Assembly: GCA_022776785.1 (NCBI GenBank)
Contig: JALFHA010000398.1
Coordinates: 1 to 6,491, forward strand
Source: Clostridiales bacterium
Lineage (GTDB): Bacteria > Bacillota > Clostridia > Christensenellales > Aristaeellaceae
DNA: 6,491 bases
Reading direction: 5' to 3'
Position 1 is the first letter of the stretch. The number at the start of each line of letters is the position of its first letter. Both the position numbers and the translations under genes were made by a program. Positions 5,247 through 6,491 of the stretch are shown here, piece after piece. Below the pieces are notes generated by a model. That model saw only the letters and a program-made list of their open reading frames with translations. It had not been told where the DNA came from and made no database searches.

Positions 5247-6491
5247 ATGATCCATCAATACAAGCTCAACGGCTACAACATCGTGCTGGACACCTGCTCC
5301 GGCTCCGTTCATTCGGTGGACGACGTCGCCTACGACGTAATCGCCCTGTACGAGACGACCCCCGCGGATGAAATCGTCCGCCTGATGCTCGAAAAATACG
5401 GCGACCGTCCCGATGTGACCGAAGACGACCTGCGCGCGTGCATCGAGGACGTCGCCGCGCTCAAGGCGGCGGGCAAGCTCTTTTCCCCCGACGTGTTCGC
5501 CCCGATGGCGGGTACGCTCAAGGAGCGCTCCGGCGACGTGGTGAAAGCGCTGTGCCTGCATGTGGCCCACACCTGCAACCTGAACTGCGCCTACTGCTTC
5601 GCCAGCCAGGGGAAGTATCACGGCGACCGCGCGCTGATGAGCTTTGAGGTCGGCAAGCGTGCGCTCGACTTCCTTATCGAGCACTCCGGCACGCGCCGCA
5701 ACCTCGAGGTGGACTTCTTCGGCGGCGAGCCGCTGATGAACTGGGAGGTCGTCAAGCAGCTCGTCGCCTACGCCCGCACGCAGGAGGAGGCGCATCACAA
5801 GCGCTTCCGCTTCACGCTGACGACCAATGGGATGCTCATCGACGACGACGTGATCGACTTTTGCAACCGGGAGATGAGCAACGTGGTGCTCAGCCTCGAC
5901 GGCCGCAAGGAGATTCACGACCGGCTGCGCGTCGATTACGCGGGCAACGGCAGCTATGACCGCATCGTGCCCAAATTCCAAAAGCTCGTCAAGGCGCGCG
6001 GCGGCAGGAACTACTACATGCGCGGCACGTTCACCCACGCCAACCCCGACTTCACCCAAGACGTGCTGCACATGGCCGACCTCGGCTTCACGGAGCTGAG
6101 CATGGAGCCTGTCGTCTGCGACCCGTCCGACCCCGCCGCGCTCACCCCGGAGGATATCGAGATCGTCAAGCAGCAGTACGAGCTGCTGGCTGAAGAGATG
6201 CTGCGCCGCGAGCGTGAGGGCCATCCGCTCACCTTCTACCATTATATGATCGACCTGACCGGCGGCCCGTGCATCTACAAGCGCATTTCCGGCTGCGGCT
6301 CCGGCACGGAATACATGGCCGTGACCCCGTGGGGTGATCTCTACCCCTGCCACCAGTTCGTCGGCGAGGAAGCCTACAGGCTCGGCAACATCTGGGACGG
6401 CGTAACCAATACGGCGCTGCGCGAGGAATTCCGCGCCTGCAACGCCTACGCCCGCCCGGAGTGCGCCGACTGCTGGGCGAAGCTCTACTGC
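5247..6491 (+). CDS. scfB: SCIFF radical SAM/SPASM maturase, 3' end cut by window
   Basis: 415 codons are visible and the frame stays open at the edge; the family is usually about 450 residues, so roughly the last 40 are missing. The N-terminus, MIHQYKLNGYNIVLDTCSGSV onwards to about residue 90, is the PqqD-like RiPP recognition domain that grips the peptide leader. The radical SAM cluster motif is CNLNCAYCF (110-118; Cys110, 114, 117). FFGGEPLMNW (157-166) is the glycine-rich SAM-binding segment, and TTNGMLI (192-198) and LSLDG (215-219) are further barrel motifs. The SPASM part has Cys342, 350, 368, 398, 406, 409 and 415, suited to two auxiliary 4Fe-4S clusters. It would install thioether bonds in the preceding peptide by radical chemistry. 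AGGAGG (5237-5242) lies 4 nt before the ATG, a short but workable spacing. No good separate promoter is seen, so expression probably depends on readthrough. Confidence 0.93.
   Translation, partial: MIHQYKLNGYNIVLDTCSGSVHSVDDVAYDVIALYETTPADEIVRLMLEKYGDRPDVTEDDLRACIEDVAALKAAGKLFSPDVFAPMAGTLKERSGDVVKALCLHVAHTCNLNCAYCFASQGKYHGDRALMSFEVGKRALDFLIEHSGTRRNLEVDFFGGEPLMNWEVVKQLVAYARTQEEAHHKRFRFTLTTNGMLIDDDVIDFCNREMSNVVLSLDGRKEIHDRLRVDYAGNGSYDRIVPKFQKLVKARGGRNYYMRGTFTHANPDFTQDVLHMADLGFTELSMEPVVCDPSDPAALTPEDIEIVKQQYELLAEEMLRREREGHPLTFYHYMIDLTGGPCIYKRISGCGSGTEYMAVTPWGDLYPCHQFVGEEAYRLGNIWDGVTNTALREEFRACNAYARPECADCWAKLYC

Noticed and set aside
5235..6353. Minus-strand 372-codon frame opposite the SCIFF maturase
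   Set aside because: It is an antisense shadow; the plus strand shows the full radical SAM and SPASM cysteine pattern.

Overview
The window looks like chromosomal DNA from a GC-rich member of the class Clostridia. The best evidence is a SCIFF (six-cysteines-in-forty-five) peptide gene followed by its radical SAM/SPASM maturase, a pair that is close to a hallmark of Clostridia. The AGGAGG-type ribosome binding sites and the sigma70/SigA-type promoters with 17 bp spacers fit this. No mobile element, CRISPR array, tRNA or rRNA is visible.

Layout. (1) Bases 1-1198, minus strand: the start of a polysaccharide-type operon, with a family 2 glycosyltransferase of the ExoA kind overlapping by 4 bp a family 4-like glycosyltransferase that runs off the left edge. 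(2) Bases 1199-1450: a divergent intergenic region with back-to-back promoters. (3) Bases 1451-1741, plus strand: a small cysteine-rich, probably metal-binding protein. (4) Bases 1738-2141: a near-consensus promoter whose -35 box overlaps the previous stop codon, then a roughly 370 nt leader with a cobalamin riboswitch, an intrinsic terminator and a competing alternative hairpin. (5) Bases 2142-4857: a three-gene ABC importer operon (binding protein, permease, ATPase), read as vitamin B12 uptake because of the riboswitch. (6) Bases 4896-6491: a strong promoter, the SCIFF precursor peptide, an intrinsic terminator, and the SCIFF maturase, which is cut by the right edge.

How the parts work together. 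The riboswitch should reduce importer expression when cobalamin is plentiful. The binding protein would capture the corrinoid outside the membrane, and the permease and ATPase would move it in. The small Cys-rich protein just upstream belongs to a family often found near corrinoid genes, so it may share that role. The SCIFF unit makes a ribosomal peptide on which the maturase installs thioether bonds (a ranthipeptide). The terminator between the two genes should give more precursor than enzyme.

The most unusual observations are the SCIFF core, which has Gly where the family normally has the Thr used as thioether acceptor and carries an extra leader cysteine, and the mutually exclusive RNA structures downstream of the B12 aptamer. 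Most of the window is otherwise recognisable biology. I do not see a wholly new system.
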